A DNA stretch of 64,000 nucleotides, taken from NCBI GenBank assembly GCA_013001295.1, contig JABDMW010000037.1, positions 1 to 64,000 on the forward strand, in the 5' to 3' direction. The notes under the pieces were generated by a model that saw only the letters and a list, made by a program, of their open reading frames with translations, did no database searches and had not been told where the DNA came from. A program made the translations under genes and the position numbers. Below are positions 10,012 through 18,643 of the stretch, in pieces; position 1 is the stretch's first letter; every line of letters starts with the position of its first letter. The stretch is from Hyphomonadaceae bacterium (GTDB lineage: Bacteria; Pseudomonadota; Alphaproteobacteria; Caulobacterales; Maricaulaceae).

Positions 10012-10091
10012 TTCTAACTTGCAATCAATTTAAGTTGTGCATTACGGTGAGCCGTCGGGAGCGCGAAACACAATTTTAGGGCGGATTATCA

Positions 10092-10346
10092 ATGTCGAAT
10101 GATAAGAAACAAAACCTCCAAGATGCATTCTTGAATGCTGTAAGGAAATCGAAAACTCCTTTAACAATTTTTCTCGTAAATGGGGTAAAACTGCAGGGAA
10201 TTGTCACTTGGTTTGACAATTTTTGCGTTCTATTGAGAAGAGACGGACAAGTCCAACTCGTGTATAAACATGCGATTTCAACAATTATGCCGTCGGGGCC
10301 AGTGCAATTGTTTGACGCTGAAGAAGATGATTCTGATATTGAATAA
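10092..10346 (+). CDS. hfq: RNA chaperone Hfq
   Basis: Hexameric Sm-like protein that pairs small RNAs with mRNAs. The 84-residue protein has the Sm1 motif ([21 protein letters not shown]) and the Sm2 motif with the diagnostic YKHAIST, plus the N-terminal QNLQDAFLN proximal-face helix and a short acidic tail. hflX follows after only 5 bases, the classical hfq-hflX pairing. A 114-base gap to trkH probably contains its promoter. Confidence 0.98.
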   Translation: MSNDKKQNLQDAFLNAVRKSKTPLTIFLVNGVKLQGIVTWFDNFCVLLRRDGQVQLVYKHAISTIMPSGPVQLFDAEEDDSDIE

Positions 10347-10351
10347 TTCCT

Positions 10352-11668
10352 ATGATCAGCGTTGAGCCGGAAGCTCAACGAGCACTCGTTATACATCCTG
10401 CATTGTTACGAACCAATCCAGCCGATATAGCGCTGGATTTGGAGGAGGCGTCCGGCCTTGCAGAGGCATTGGGGGTGGAAATCGCGGCCACGGACGCATT
10501 TTCCGTACGCGAGATTAAGGCTGCAAATTTTTTCGGAAGTGGTAAGGTCGATGAATTGTCGGCTGTTATAGCGGCACACGACATAAATTTGGCAATCGTC
10601 AATTCGCAACTCGCTCCCATTCAACAACGAAACCTGGAGAAAAAATGGGGCGTGAAGGTAATCGATCGTACCGGCATGATCTTGGAAATTTTCGCGCTTA
10701 GAGCGGCAACCAAAGAAGGTAAGCTTCAAGTTGAACTTGCACGGTTGGCATATGAACGCTCACGATTGGTGCGAACTTGGACCCATTTGGAACGCCAGCG
10801 TGGCGGTCAGGGGTTTTTGGCTGGTCCAGGTGAAACCCAAATCGAGTCCGACCGTCGGCAACTGGCGGATAAAATTCGGAAGTTGAAAAGTGATTTGGAA
10901 CAGGTCAGGCGTACGCGTTCCTTGCAACGATCCAAACGAAAAAGGGCACCTGAACGCGTAGTTGCCCTTGTCGGTTATACAAATGCCGGAAAATCAACCC
11001 TGTTCAACCTTTTGACCGAAAGTAAAGTTTTCGCCAAAGACATGCTGTTTGCCACGCTGGATACTACCCATCGTGTGTTGATCTTGCCGAACGGTCAGAA
11101 AGCCGTTCTATCCGATACGGTCGGATTCATTACCGATTTGCCGACCGATCTAGTCGATGCATTCAGAGCAACCCTGGAAGAAGTCAGCGAAGCTGATTTG
11201 CTTGTGCACGTACGTGATATTTCTGATCCATTAACCGAAAAACGCAAACAGGACGTATTGGATGTTCTCGAATCAATCGATGCAGGTCCAAAATTTGACC
11301 AACCGATTTTGGAAGTCTGGAACAAAATGGACTTGGTAGACACTGATGATGTTGCCGATATTGAAGAACGGCGTGACGTTCTAAATTCAAAAGGCAAATA
11401 CGATCGGTTCTTCGCGATATCTTGTAAAACGAAATCAGGAATAGACTCCTTGAATGACGGGATTGAGGCAGCATTGTCGCATTCTGACGAAATCCTCGAT
11501 GTTGTCATCAGGCCTAATGATTTCCATGTTCGCGCGTGGTTGCATGAACATGGCGATGTCTTGGAGGAAAAAATCGATGATAACGGAACTTACGGGATGA
11601 AGGTCCGGTTGCCACAAATAGATGTTGGGATATTGCGGTCCCGTCACGCTCAAATTTTTAGGCCTTAA
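10352..11668 (+). CDS. hflX: Ribosome-associated GTPase HflX
   Basis: GTPase that binds the 50S subunit and can split stalled ribosomes. The 438-residue protein has the N-terminal HflX domain, the Gly-rich linker GGQGFLAGPGETQIE, then a GTPase domain with G1 GYTNAGKSTLFN, G3 DTVGF and G4 NKMD. The ATG lies 5 bases after hfq. Its TAA shares the palindromic tetramer TTAA (11665-11668) with the stop codon of the convergent mazG. Confidence 0.97.
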   Translation: MISVEPEAQRALVIHPALLRTNPADIALDLEEASGLAEALGVEIAATDAFSVREIKAANFFGSGKVDELSAVIAAHDINLAIVNSQLAPIQQRNLEKKWGVKVIDRTGMILEIFALRAATKEGKLQVELARLAYERSRLVRTWTHLERQRGGQGFLAGPGETQIESDRRQLADKIRKLKSDLEQVRRTRSLQRSKRKRAPERVVALVGYTNAGKSTLFNLLTESKVFAKDMLFATLDTTHRVLILPNGQKAVLSDTVGFITDLPTDLVDAFRATLEEVSEADLLVHVRDISDPLTEKRKQDVLDVLESIDAGPKFDQPILEVWNKMDLVDTDDVADIEERRDVLNSKGKYDRFFAISCKTKSGIDSLNDGIEAALSHSDEILDVVIRPNDFHVRAWLHEHGDVLEEKIDDNGTYGMKVRLPQIDVGILRSRHAQIFRP

Positions 11669-12477
11669 ACTTTGCCTTTGGCTTGTTGCCAGAGGCTTTC
11701 CATATCGTCGAGCGACATTTCGTTCAACGCGCCCTTTGAATTGTCTTCGATATAGGTAAAGCGCTTCGTAAACTTCAAGTTTGTGTCCCGCAACGCATGT
11801 TCCGGATCAACACCCAATTTTCTGGCCAGGTTCGTGACGGCGAACAATAGGTCGCCCATTTCTTCGTGAATGCGTTCTTGAGACTCTCCATTGTCCCGTG
11901 CTTCGACCAATTCATTGGCTTCTTCGGTAATTTTATCGATGACCTGCTGGGCGTTTGGCCAATCAAACCCAACTCGCGCGGCTCGTTTCTGAAGTTTTTC
12001 CGCACGCATGAGCGCGGGTAGGGCCGCCGCGACACCATCCAAAATGCTCTTTTGCGAATCCTGGCCTTTGAGTTTGCGCTCTTGGGCTTTGGTTTCTTCC
12101 CAAGCTACGGTTTGTTCGATGGCATTCCGCTCATGGACATCTCCAAAAACATGGGGGTGTCTGGAGATCATTTTCCGCACAATCGCATCGCTGACCTCGT
12201 CATATGTGAACTCACCCAATTCGCTTGCCATTTGGGCATGGAAAACAACTTGTAACAACAGGTCGCCGAGCTCTTCTTTCAGCTCGCCAAGGTCATTATT
12301 GTCTATGGCCTGGCTGACCTCATATGCTTCTTCGATTGTATAGGGGGCGATTGTTTTGAAAGTCTGCTCAACATCCCATGGGCAGCCGTTTTCCGGGTCC
12401 CGGAGCCGTGCCATCATGGCTTTTAAGCGGACAGCAGGTGTCTTACCTAGCTTTTGAAATTCAGCCTCAATATCCAT
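11665..12477 (-). CDS. mazG: Nucleoside triphosphate pyrophosphohydrolase MazG
   Basis: Hydrolyses NTPs to NMP and pyrophosphate (housecleaning). The 270-residue protein carries two tandem all-alpha MazG domains. The first has LRDPENGCPWDVEQTF and the EELGDLL metal-binding helix; the second has EEMGDLLFAVTNLARKLG. This is the two-domain enterobacterial-type form. Its ATG overlaps the ccmD stop by one base (TAATG), so it appears translationally coupled as the last gene of the ccmABCD-mazG transcript. Its stop overlaps that of hflX by 4 bases. Confidence 0.96.
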   Translation of the reverse strand: MDIEAEFQKLGKTPAVRLKAMMARLRDPENGCPWDVEQTFKTIAPYTIEEAYEVSQAIDNNDLGELKEELGDLLLQVVFHAQMASELGEFTYDEVSDAIVRKMISRHPHVFGDVHERNAIEQTVAWEETKAQERKLKGQDSQKSILDGVAAALPALMRAEKLQKRAARVGFDWPNAQQVIDKITEEANELVEARDNGESQERIHEEMGDLLFAVTNLARKLGVDPEHALRDTNLKFTKRFTYIEDNSKGALNEMSLDDMESLWQQAKGKV

Positions 12478-12602
12478 TATTTATGCAGTCGGTTGTTGCG
12501 AAAAACGCGGTAAGTGAACACCAGCAATACGGTGACAGAAGCGCCGTAGCAAATCCATATGGTTGCGGCGTATTTGCCAAAATCGGGTATCAGTGAACTC
12601 AT
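12477..12602 (-). CDS. ccmD: Heme exporter small subunit CcmD
   Basis: A 41-residue membrane protein found by reading the gap between ccmC and mazG. It starts ATG at 12602, overlapping the ccmC stop as ATGA, and its TAA overlaps the mazG start as TAATG. The sequence begins MSSLIPDFGKYAATIWICYG, continues with one transmembrane helix (ASVTVLLVFT) and ends in a basic tail YRVFRNNRLHK. Position, length, the single helix and the basic C-terminus match CcmD, which stabilises the CcmABC complex and helps release holo-CcmE. Confidence 0.92.
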   Translation of the reverse strand: MSSLIPDFGKYAATIWICYGASVTVLLVFTYRVFRNNRLHK

Positions 12603-13339
12603 AGTTTTTCCAACGTAATGTTCGGAGCAGGGGATTTGGATTTCCTTATTTTGCGCGCTTTGTAAATTTCATATCGGACGCGATTTATCACAACCCATCC
12701 GAAGAAAAAACTATAGCCGATAAACATGAGCAAGAGTGGCCAGAGCAGCTCAGCGGGCAGACCCGGTGCGTCCAGCGACGAAATTGTGCTCGTTTGGTGC
12801 AGTGAATTCCACCAATCGACCGAAAATTTAATGATGGGCAAGTTTATCGACCCGACCATAGCGACCAGACCCGCAATTCTCGCTGCTTTTTTCTTATTCT
12901 CTATGGTTTCCCAAATGCTGAGATACCCAACGTAAAGAAAAAACAGGAGCAGATATGACGTCATCCGTCCGTCCCATTGCCAATAGGTGCCCCAGCTTAA
13001 TTTTCCCCATAATCCGCCGGTCAATAAAGCGAGAAAAGTAAATGCGAGACCCGGTAAAGCGGCTGCCTTGGCAATTTCATCAGCAATAGGGTGACGCCAG
13101 ACATAGGCGATTAGGCTAAAAATCGCCATAACGCCGTAGGCCATCATAGAAGCCCATGCGGCCGGGACGTGGACATACATGATGCGAACACTGTGGCCTT
13201 GTTGGTAGTCTTCCGGCGAATTCCAAAGACCCATCCAAATTCCCGCACATATGGTAGCCAAAGCAACGAGTCCAAAAACGGGCGCAACAACACGCGCGAA
13301 GCTCAAAAAGCGTTTTGGGTTTGCGAGAATTGAAAACAT
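12599..13339 (-). CDS. ccmC: Heme-handling membrane protein CcmC
   Basis: Inner-membrane protein that presents heme to the chaperone CcmE in system I cytochrome c maturation. The 246-residue protein is polytopic (six predicted helices) and contains the Trp-rich WWD motif between helices (GGLWGKLSWGTYWQWDGRMTS) with flanking His (YVHVPAAWASM). It sits 16 bases after ccmB and overlaps ccmD by 4 bases. Confidence 0.96.
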   Translation of the reverse strand: MFSILANPKRFLSFARVVAPVFGLVALATICAGIWMGLWNSPEDYQQGHSVRIMYVHVPAAWASMMAYGVMAIFSLIAYVWRHPIADEIAKAAALPGLAFTFLALLTGGLWGKLSWGTYWQWDGRMTSYLLLFFLYVGYLSIWETIENKKKAARIAGLVAMVGSINLPIIKFSVDWWNSLHQTSTISSLDAPGLPAELLWPLLLMFIGYSFFFGWVVINRVRYEIYKARKIRKSKSPAPNITLEKL

Positions 13340-13355
13340 TTATAGTCGTCCAAAT

Positions 13356-14021
13356 TTATTCGTGAATAGCGTCCAGAGCGGCCGCAGTCGCCGGTATTCC
13401 TATTGCACAGGAAATAAGGCTTAACCCGAGAAGCGCTTTAAATTCAACCGCATTCCAACCGCTTACCACATAAGAGTCGGCGGCACTCGTTCCAAAAATG
13501 ATCAGGGGCACAAAGAGTGGAATCGCGAGAAGAATAATCAACATGCTTCCACTTTTATTGCCAACCAGACATGCACCACAAAAACTACCAAGAATGATGA
13601 GAGCGGGACTCGCTAACAGAATTGCGAATAAAAGCCCCGCATATGTTGAGAAAGACAAGCCGAGTAAAAGTGAAACCACGGGTAAAACGATCAAGAGAGG
13701 CAAGACAATCGACATCCAGTGTGCGGTGGCTTTAGCTGTGACATATGTTGACCCCGGCATCCCCGAAATTTTCAACAGATCGAGACTGCCGTCCTGATAA
13801 TCGTCTCGAAACAGGCCCTCAAAAGATAAGAGAAGTGCGAAAATAACGGCCAGCCAGATCAAGGCCGGGGCAAAACGTCCCAATGAGTCGTTATCACCGC
13901 CCATCGCAATCCCGCTCAACGCAATAAAAATAACAAAAAACAAAACGCTTTGTAGCCAAATTGTCTTTGATCGTATTGCCAGACGTAAATCCCGCCAGAT
14001 CAGAACGGAGAACCTATCCAT
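13356..14021 (-). CDS. ccmB: Heme exporter ABC permease CcmB
   Basis: Membrane subunit of the CcmAB transporter, whose ATP hydrolysis releases heme-loaded CcmE. I place the start at ATG 14021 (MDRFSVLIWRDLRLAIR), which has GGGAGG 7 bases upstream and gives 221 residues, the usual CcmB length. A longer in-frame start at 14114 would sit far inside ccmA. Six hydrophobic segments are visible. The start overlaps the end of ccmA by 8 bases. Confidence 0.95.
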   Translation of the reverse strand: MDRFSVLIWRDLRLAIRSKTIWLQSVLFFVIFIALSGIAMGGDNDSLGRFAPALIWLAVIFALLLSFEGLFRDDYQDGSLDLLKISGMPGSTYVTAKATAHWMSIVLPLLIVLPVVSLLLGLSFSTYAGLLFAILLASPALIILGSFCGACLVGNKSGSMLIILLAIPLFVPLIIFGTSAADSYVVSGWNAVEFKALLGLSLISCAIGIPATAAALDAIHE

Positions 14022-14646
14022 GGATATGCCTCCCAAGATCCATGACTTGAGCATTGTTGCCAATTTTAAATGGAATAGTGTGCGTCGCGATAAAAGCGAC
14101 GCCGCCATTGGCAATATGCGCCGACGTCAGATCCGTAATCAGATCTCGACCGGCTTCATCGAGAGGTGCTGCGAGTTCATCCAAAAACCAGATATTTGCG
14201 TCCTGCAGCAACAGCCGTGCCAGGGCAACCCGGCGTGATTGTCCTGCAGACAGGTTTTTGGCTTTGAGGTCACGCAGGCGCCAGATGTCGACACGTTGCA
14301 TGGTTTTTTCTAAATCGACTGGTGTCTGATAAATCGAGCCCCAAAATTCCAAATTTTCTAAAACGGTAAGATCGTTTTTATGACTGTCCTGATGTCCAAG
14401 ATAGGCAATGGCGGTGGCATTTCCGGAATAGATTATAGTTCCGCTATCTTGTTTTAAGAGGCCAGCCAAACACCGCAAAAGTGATGTTTTTCCCGATCCA
14501 TTACTGCCGGTTATCCAAATCACGTCGCCAGCATTGGCATTGAATGACGTTCCATCAAACAGCAATTTCGAACCGCGCTTTATTCGAAGATCGGTCACTT
14601 TCAAAGAATGCTGTTCTGGACTGTTGTTAATGACGTTGGGCTCCAT
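14014..14646 (-). CDS. ccmA: Heme exporter ATP-binding protein CcmA
   Basis: ATPase of the CcmABCD complex. The start at 14646 (MEPNVINNSPEQHSLKV) gives 210 residues, close to the family norm; an upstream ATG at 14748 would add an unconserved 34-residue leader. It shows Walker A GSNGSGKTSLLR, signature NLSAGQSRRVALARLLL and Walker B IWFLDELAAPLD. First gene of the ccmABCD-mazG transcript, divergent from ccmE; the 113 bases between them should hold both promoters. Confidence 0.93.
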   Translation of the reverse strand: MEPNVINNSPEQHSLKVTDLRIKRGSKLLFDGTSFNANAGDVIWITGSNGSGKTSLLRCLAGLLKQDSGTIIYSGNATAIAYLGHQDSHKNDLTVLENLEFWGSIYQTPVDLEKTMQRVDIWRLRDLKAKNLSAGQSRRVALARLLLQDANIWFLDELAAPLDEAGRDLITDLTSAHIANGGVAFIATHTIPFKIGNNAQVMDLGRHIHG

Positions 14647-14759
14647 TGCCTGTTTCCCGGTTTCGTAGGAATTAATCCACTTCGATATAGCGGAATATAT
14701 GCTTCGGTGCGCTAAATTGGCGCGTTTACTATCATGCTGATTTAGCACAGGCTAGTCCA

Positions 14760-15206
14760 ATGAAACCTGTACATAGAAATCGACGAATTTCTACGCTTTT
14801 ATTGGGAGCAATAGCTGTTCTCATAGGGACATTTTTGCTCCTGCAGGTATTGAACGAAAATAAGCAGTTGTTCAAACACCCGAGTGATGTTCTCAACCCA
14901 TCATATGTCAGCGGCCCGAACGATATCAGAATTGGGGGTCTGGTTGCGGCGGAAAGTGTCATTAAGGGCCCTGGTTTAGCGACAACATTTCGGGTTATCG
15001 ATTTTGAACATGCAGATCCTGACAGCGCAGGCCTTAAGGTGAGGTACGATAAAGTCTTGCCTGATTTGTTCCGGGAAGGGCAAGGCGTTGTGGTCACAGG
15101 CCGCCTTAATCCGGACGGTGTTTTTATTGCCAACAATGTTTTGGCAAAACATGATGAAAACTATATGCCGAAAATGCCCGAGAAAGTTGATTACGCGACA
15201 GAGTGA
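14760..15206 (+). CDS. ccmE: Cytochrome c-type biogenesis heme chaperone CcmE
   Basis: Periplasmic, membrane-anchored chaperone that binds heme covalently and passes it to the CcmFH ligase. The 148-residue protein has an N-terminal anchor (STLLLGAIAVLIGTFLLLQVL), an OB-fold core (GGLVAAESV, VRYDKVLPDLFREGQGVVVTGRL) and the C-terminal heme-attachment motif AKHDENYMP, with the His next to the conserved Tyr. It lies divergently from ccmA. ccmF, ccmG and ccmH are not in the window, so the maturation genes are split. Confidence 0.96.
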   Translation: MKPVHRNRRISTLLLGAIAVLIGTFLLLQVLNENKQLFKHPSDVLNPSYVSGPNDIRIGGLVAAESVIKGPGLATTFRVIDFEHADPDSAGLKVRYDKVLPDLFREGQGVVVTGRLNPDGVFIANNVLAKHDENYMPKMPEKVDYATE

Positions 15207-15314
15207 TATCAAGCACAAAGTTTCAAAATGAGCTCATAAAAGGCGTTTATATGTGTTGCGGGAATCTATTCGCCTGTTTAGTGTCCTGTCCAAATTTAAA
15301 ACGAAGGTATGAAC

Positions 15315-16604
15315 ATGGGATCACCTGCAAATTCTGACTTTTTTATCAAATCCATGAATGCAATTGATGTGGAAGTTAAGGCCGCGATTGATAAGGAATT
15401 GTCGCGTCAGCAAAGCCAAATCGAGTTAATCGCTTCAGAGAATATTGTGTCGCGTGCGGTTATGGAAGCACAAGGCTCGGTTCTCACGAATAAATATGCG
15501 GAGGGTTACCCAGGCAAACGCTATTATGGCGGATGTGAATATGTTGATATCGTCGAGAATTTGGCGATCAAACGCGCAAAGCAGTTATTTGACTGTGGTT
15601 TCGCCAATGTTCAACCAAGTAGCGGCAGTCAGGCCAATCAAAGCGTTATGCTGGCCTTAATTAAGCCGGGCGATACGATATTGGGGATGGATTTGGCGTC
15701 AGGTGGGCATTTAACCCATGGGGCAAAGCCCAACATGTCAGGCAAGTGGTTTAATGCCGTGCAATATGGCGTACGTCCTGACAACTTCCTGATCGATTAT
15801 GATCAGGTTGAGGCATTGGCGCTTGCGCATAAGCCAGCACTCATTATTGCCGGGGGGTCAGCATACTCCCGTTTTATCGATTTTGAAAAATTTCGGGCAA
15901 TCGCGGATAAAGTTGGCGCTTATCTACATGTCGATATGGCCCACTTCGCTGGGCTGGTCGCAGGAGGGCTACATCCGAGCCCGCTGCCGCATGCGCATGT
16001 GGTTACAACAACCACGCACAAGACACTCCGCGGTCCGCGGGGCGGCATGGTTTTGACCAATGACGCAGCGATTGCCAAAAAGATTAATTCGGCTGTTTTC
16101 CCGGGACTGCAAGGCGGGCCACTGATGCACGTCATCGCAGGGAAGGCGGTTGCGTTTGGCGAAGCATTGACGCCGGGCTTTAAAACCTATTGTGAACGGG
16201 TTGTCGAAAACTGTTCCGTATTGGCGCAAACGCTGGTCGACTCCGGCTACGCTGTTGTGAGCGGCGGTACCGACACGCATTTGGCACTCATCGACTTAAG
16301 ACCAAAAGGTGTGAAAGGTTCACATGCAGAGCATGCTCTGGAACGCGCGAATATCACTTGCAATAAAAACGGTATTCCATTCGACACTGAAAAATTCACG
16401 ATTACATCGGGCATTCGTATTGGTTCGCCAGCCGCAACAACCCGCGGATTCGGCAAAGAAGAATTTGCCCTGGTTGGCAAATTAATGGCAGAAGTCTTGG
16501 ATGCTCTCGCCGAAGAACCGACCGGAAACGCAGCCGTCGAACAATCTGTCAAAGAGCGTGTTATTGCGCTTACAGACCGCTTCCCAATATATCCAGATTT
16601 GTAG
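15315..16604 (+). CDS. glyA: Serine hydroxymethyltransferase
   Basis: PLP enzyme converting serine and tetrahydrofolate to glycine and methylene-THF. The start at 15315 is 7 bases after AAGG; the in-frame ATG at 15309 is too close to that site. The approximately 429-residue protein has the substrate segment [11 protein letters not shown], the conserved [18 protein letters not shown], and the PLP-lysine motif [16 protein letters not shown]. nrdR begins 6 bases after its stop, a common alphaproteobacterial linkage. Confidence 0.97.
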   Translation: MGSPANSDFFIKSMNAIDVEVKAAIDKELSRQQSQIELIASENIVSRAVMEAQGSVLTNKYAEGYPGKRYYGGCEYVDIVENLAIKRAKQLFDCGFANVQPSSGSQANQSVMLALIKPGDTILGMDLASGGHLTHGAKPNMSGKWFNAVQYGVRPDNFLIDYDQVEALALAHKPALIIAGGSAYSRFIDFEKFRAIADKVGAYLHVDMAHFAGLVAGGLHPSPLPHAHVVTTTTHKTLRGPRGGMVLTNDAAIAKKINSAVFPGLQGGPLMHVIAGKAVAFGEALTPGFKTYCERVVENCSVLAQTLVDSGYAVVSGGTDTHLALIDLRPKGVKGSHAEHALERANITCNKNGIPFDTEKFTITSGIRIGSPAATTRGFGKEEFALVGKLMAEVLDALAEEPTGNAAVEQSVKERVIALTDRFPIYPDL

Positions 16605-16610
16605 GTCTGT

Positions 16611-17096
16611 ATGCGGTGTCCGTTTTGTGCAAGTGAAGACAGTCAGGTAAAAGACAGCCGTCACGCGGAAGACGGAAACGCAATCCGCCGGCGCAGGCTG
16701 TGTAATTCCTGCGGTGCGCGGTTTACAACATTTGAACGGGTTCAATTAAGAGAGCTGACGGTCGTCAAAAAGTCGGGTCGGCGGGCGCCATTCGACCGCG
16801 AGAAAATGATCCGCTCGGTGATGATTGCCCTCCAGAAACGTCCTATAACGTCGGAACAAATAGAGCAGATGATCAGTGGTATTGTCCGACGTTTGGAAAG
16901 CATGGGAAATAGTGACGTTACGTCAGACCAAATTGGCCAAATGCTGATGGAAAGCCTTGCCCATCTCGATAGCGTTGGTTATGTGCGGTACGCCTCGGTC
17001 TATAAGGACTTTCATGCTGTCACAGATTTTGAAAGCTTTATTGATGAGGAAAAGCTTGTTCCGGACGATGAAGCAAGTGACAGTAGTAAGCCATAA
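16611..17096 (+). CDS. nrdR: Transcriptional repressor NrdR
   Basis: Zinc-ribbon and ATP-cone repressor of ribonucleotide reductase genes. The 161 residues contain the zinc ribbon (CPFC near the N-terminus, [13 protein letters not shown] around 32-44) and an ATP-cone domain ([27 protein letters not shown]). It follows glyA by 6 bases. In many alphaproteobacteria the riboflavin genes ribD, ribE and ribH lie between nrdR and nusB; here nusB follows after only 36 bases and they are absent. Confidence 0.97.
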   Translation: MRCPFCASEDSQVKDSRHAEDGNAIRRRRLCNSCGARFTTFERVQLRELTVVKKSGRRAPFDREKMIRSVMIALQKRPITSEQIEQMISGIVRRLESMGNSDVTSDQIGQMLMESLAHLDSVGYVRYASVYKDFHAVTDFESFIDEEKLVPDDEASDSSKP

Positions 17097-17132
17097 GCAC
17101 CCGTTGCTTTTAATTCGATCAATGAGCACAAC

Positions 17133-17609
17133 ATGACGCAGGAATTTGACAGCCAAAGCAGAAATTCCGCGCGGCTTGCTGCGGTGCAAGCCCTTTATCA
17201 GATGGAGCTAGCAGGGCAGAAGTCAAAGCTTGTGGTGCACGAATTCAATGATCATTGGTTCAAGGGTGCAGGTACGAATTCGAATACGGACAGCGAGTAT
17301 TTTGAGTTGATCGTACTGGGTGTGGTTGCGGAGCAATCTATCGTTGATAAGGCTATTTCAGAAAAACTGAATGAAAAATGGAAACTTGATCGCTTGGACA
17401 CAACCCTGCGCGCGATTATGCGGTGCGCAGCCTATGAGATCTTAAGATGCTTTGATGTTCCCGGAACCGTGATTGTTGATCAATATGTTTCGATTGCTCA
17501 TGATTTTTATGAGGGCAGTGAGCCGAAATTCGTCAATGCTGCACTTGATAAGCTTGCTAGACAGTATCGCACCGCTGAATTCGGGTTGGTTCACACGGTC
17601 GATGAATGA
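17133..17609 (+). CDS. nusB: Transcription antitermination factor NusB
   Basis: RNA-binding factor that joins NusE (S10) on boxA for rRNA antitermination. The 158-residue all-helical protein has the N-terminal RNSARLAAVQALYQMEL and the C-terminal DVPGTVIVDQYVSIAHDFY, EPKFVNAALDKLAR typical of NusB. The gene end overlaps the thiL start by 8 bases. Confidence 0.95.
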   Translation: MTQEFDSQSRNSARLAAVQALYQMELAGQKSKLVVHEFNDHWFKGAGTNSNTDSEYFELIVLGVVAEQSIVDKAISEKLNEKWKLDRLDTTLRAIMRCAAYEILRCFDVPGTVIVDQYVSIAHDFYEGSEPKFVNAALDKLARQYRTAEFGLVHTVDE

Positions 17610-18579
17610 ATTTGAATTTATTCAAAAACACCTGAGCGGGCTGGCGGGCCCGCAAGGGCTTGGACTACTCGACGATGCTGCCCAATGGTCGCCGCCTCGC
17701 GGATTGGAAGCGATAATATCCACTGATACATTGGTGGAAGGTGTTCATTTTCCTGATAAAAAATTCGATGCCCAATTGGCGCAGAAGTTAATCCGTGTCA
17801 ATATCTCTGATATTATTGCCAAGGGCGCAGATCCGATTGGATATATGTTATCGCTTTCACTCAACGAAAAAGTATCTGAAGCCAATATATTTGCGTTTTG
17901 CAGCGGATTAGCGATTGATCAGCAAGAATATGGATTGAAGCTCTGGGGAGGCGACACCACCCGAACACCTGGCCCCAATGTGTTGACCATAACGATTTTC
18001 GGTACCACGCCGACGGGCAAAATGGTTGCACGGGCAGGGGCACAACCTGGCGATCTGCTCTGTGTATCCGGGTATATCGGTGAAGCGTATTTGGGTTTGA
18101 AAACACATTTGAAACAGATGGATACCGGAAAGTTTGAAGCTGAGTGTGCTCAATGGCTGGCTAAATACCACGTCCCACAACCGGCATTCGAACTTCGTCA
18201 CGGTATTCAACAATTGGCCAGCGCTGCATTGGATATATCCGATGGATTAGTCGCAGATGCGGAACATCTTGCCAAGGCATCCAATGTCAAACTTTTGATC
18301 GATATCGAAAATATACCTGTATCCGATGAGACCCGCACCTGGTTACGCACGCAGTCCGATCAAAATATGGCCAAAGTGCAACTCGCCACCGGCGGGGATG
18401 ATTATCAGATTTTGGCAGCTGTAAACCCTAACAATTTTGATAAAATTCGAGCTATTTCAAAGGATTGTGGTATTCAGTTCACAAAAATCGGTCGTATTGA
18501 ACAAGGGGCTGGCGTACTTGTTCTTGATAAAAACGGGAATGAAATTACCGTCGACCAACCTGGTTATACTCATTTTTAA
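17602..18579 (+). CDS. thiL: Thiamine-monophosphate kinase
   Basis: Phosphorylates thiamine monophosphate to the pyrophosphate cofactor. The start at ATG 17602 (MNEFEFIQKHLSGLAG) matches the family N-terminus and overlaps nusB by 8 bases; a longer open frame from 17473 lies inside nusB and is not credible. The 325-residue protein shows GLGLLDDAAQW, the ISTDTLVEGVHF metal/ATP segment, VNISDIIAKGADP, GGDTTRTPG and LDISDGLVADAEHLA. Linkage to nusB is common. A strong hairpin terminator lies just downstream. Confidence 0.96.
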   Translation: MNEFEFIQKHLSGLAGPQGLGLLDDAAQWSPPRGLEAIISTDTLVEGVHFPDKKFDAQLAQKLIRVNISDIIAKGADPIGYMLSLSLNEKVSEANIFAFCSGLAIDQQEYGLKLWGGDTTRTPGPNVLTITIFGTTPTGKMVARAGAQPGDLLCVSGYIGEAYLGLKTHLKQMDTGKFEAECAQWLAKYHVPQPAFELRHGIQQLASAALDISDGLVADAEHLAKASNVKLLIDIENIPVSDETRTWLRTQSDQNMAKVQLATGGDDYQILAAVNPNNFDKIRAISKDCGIQFTKIGRIEQGAGVLVLDKNGNEITVDQPGYTHF

Positions 18580-18590
18580 ATCAGTCAAAG

Positions 18591-18623
18591 AAAAAGCCCG
18601 GCTCTTTTGAGACCGGGCTTTTT
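18591..18623. terminator. Bidirectional intrinsic terminator, thiL / bamE
   Basis: AAAAAGCCCGG at 18591-18601 is fully complementary to CCGGGCTTTTT at 18613-18623 around an 11-base spacer. The A-run on one side and the T-run on the other make it work in both directions. It sits between the convergent thiL and bamE genes. Confidence 0.9.
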
Positions 18624-18643
18624 GTGGATATCGAGGCTGGACG

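Noticed and set aside
14647-14748. Longer N-terminus for CcmA
   Set aside because: The extra 34 residues are unlike the family and the extension reaches almost to the ccmE start; ATG 14646 gives the normal length.
15207-15314. Glycine or other riboswitch upstream of glyA
   Set aside because: The leader is about 100 bases and shows none of the conserved core segments or tandem hairpins; an ordinary promoter is more likely.
17473-17601. Longer N-terminus for ThiL
   Set aside because: It lies entirely inside nusB in another frame and lacks family sequence; ATG 17602 matches the ThiL N-terminus.
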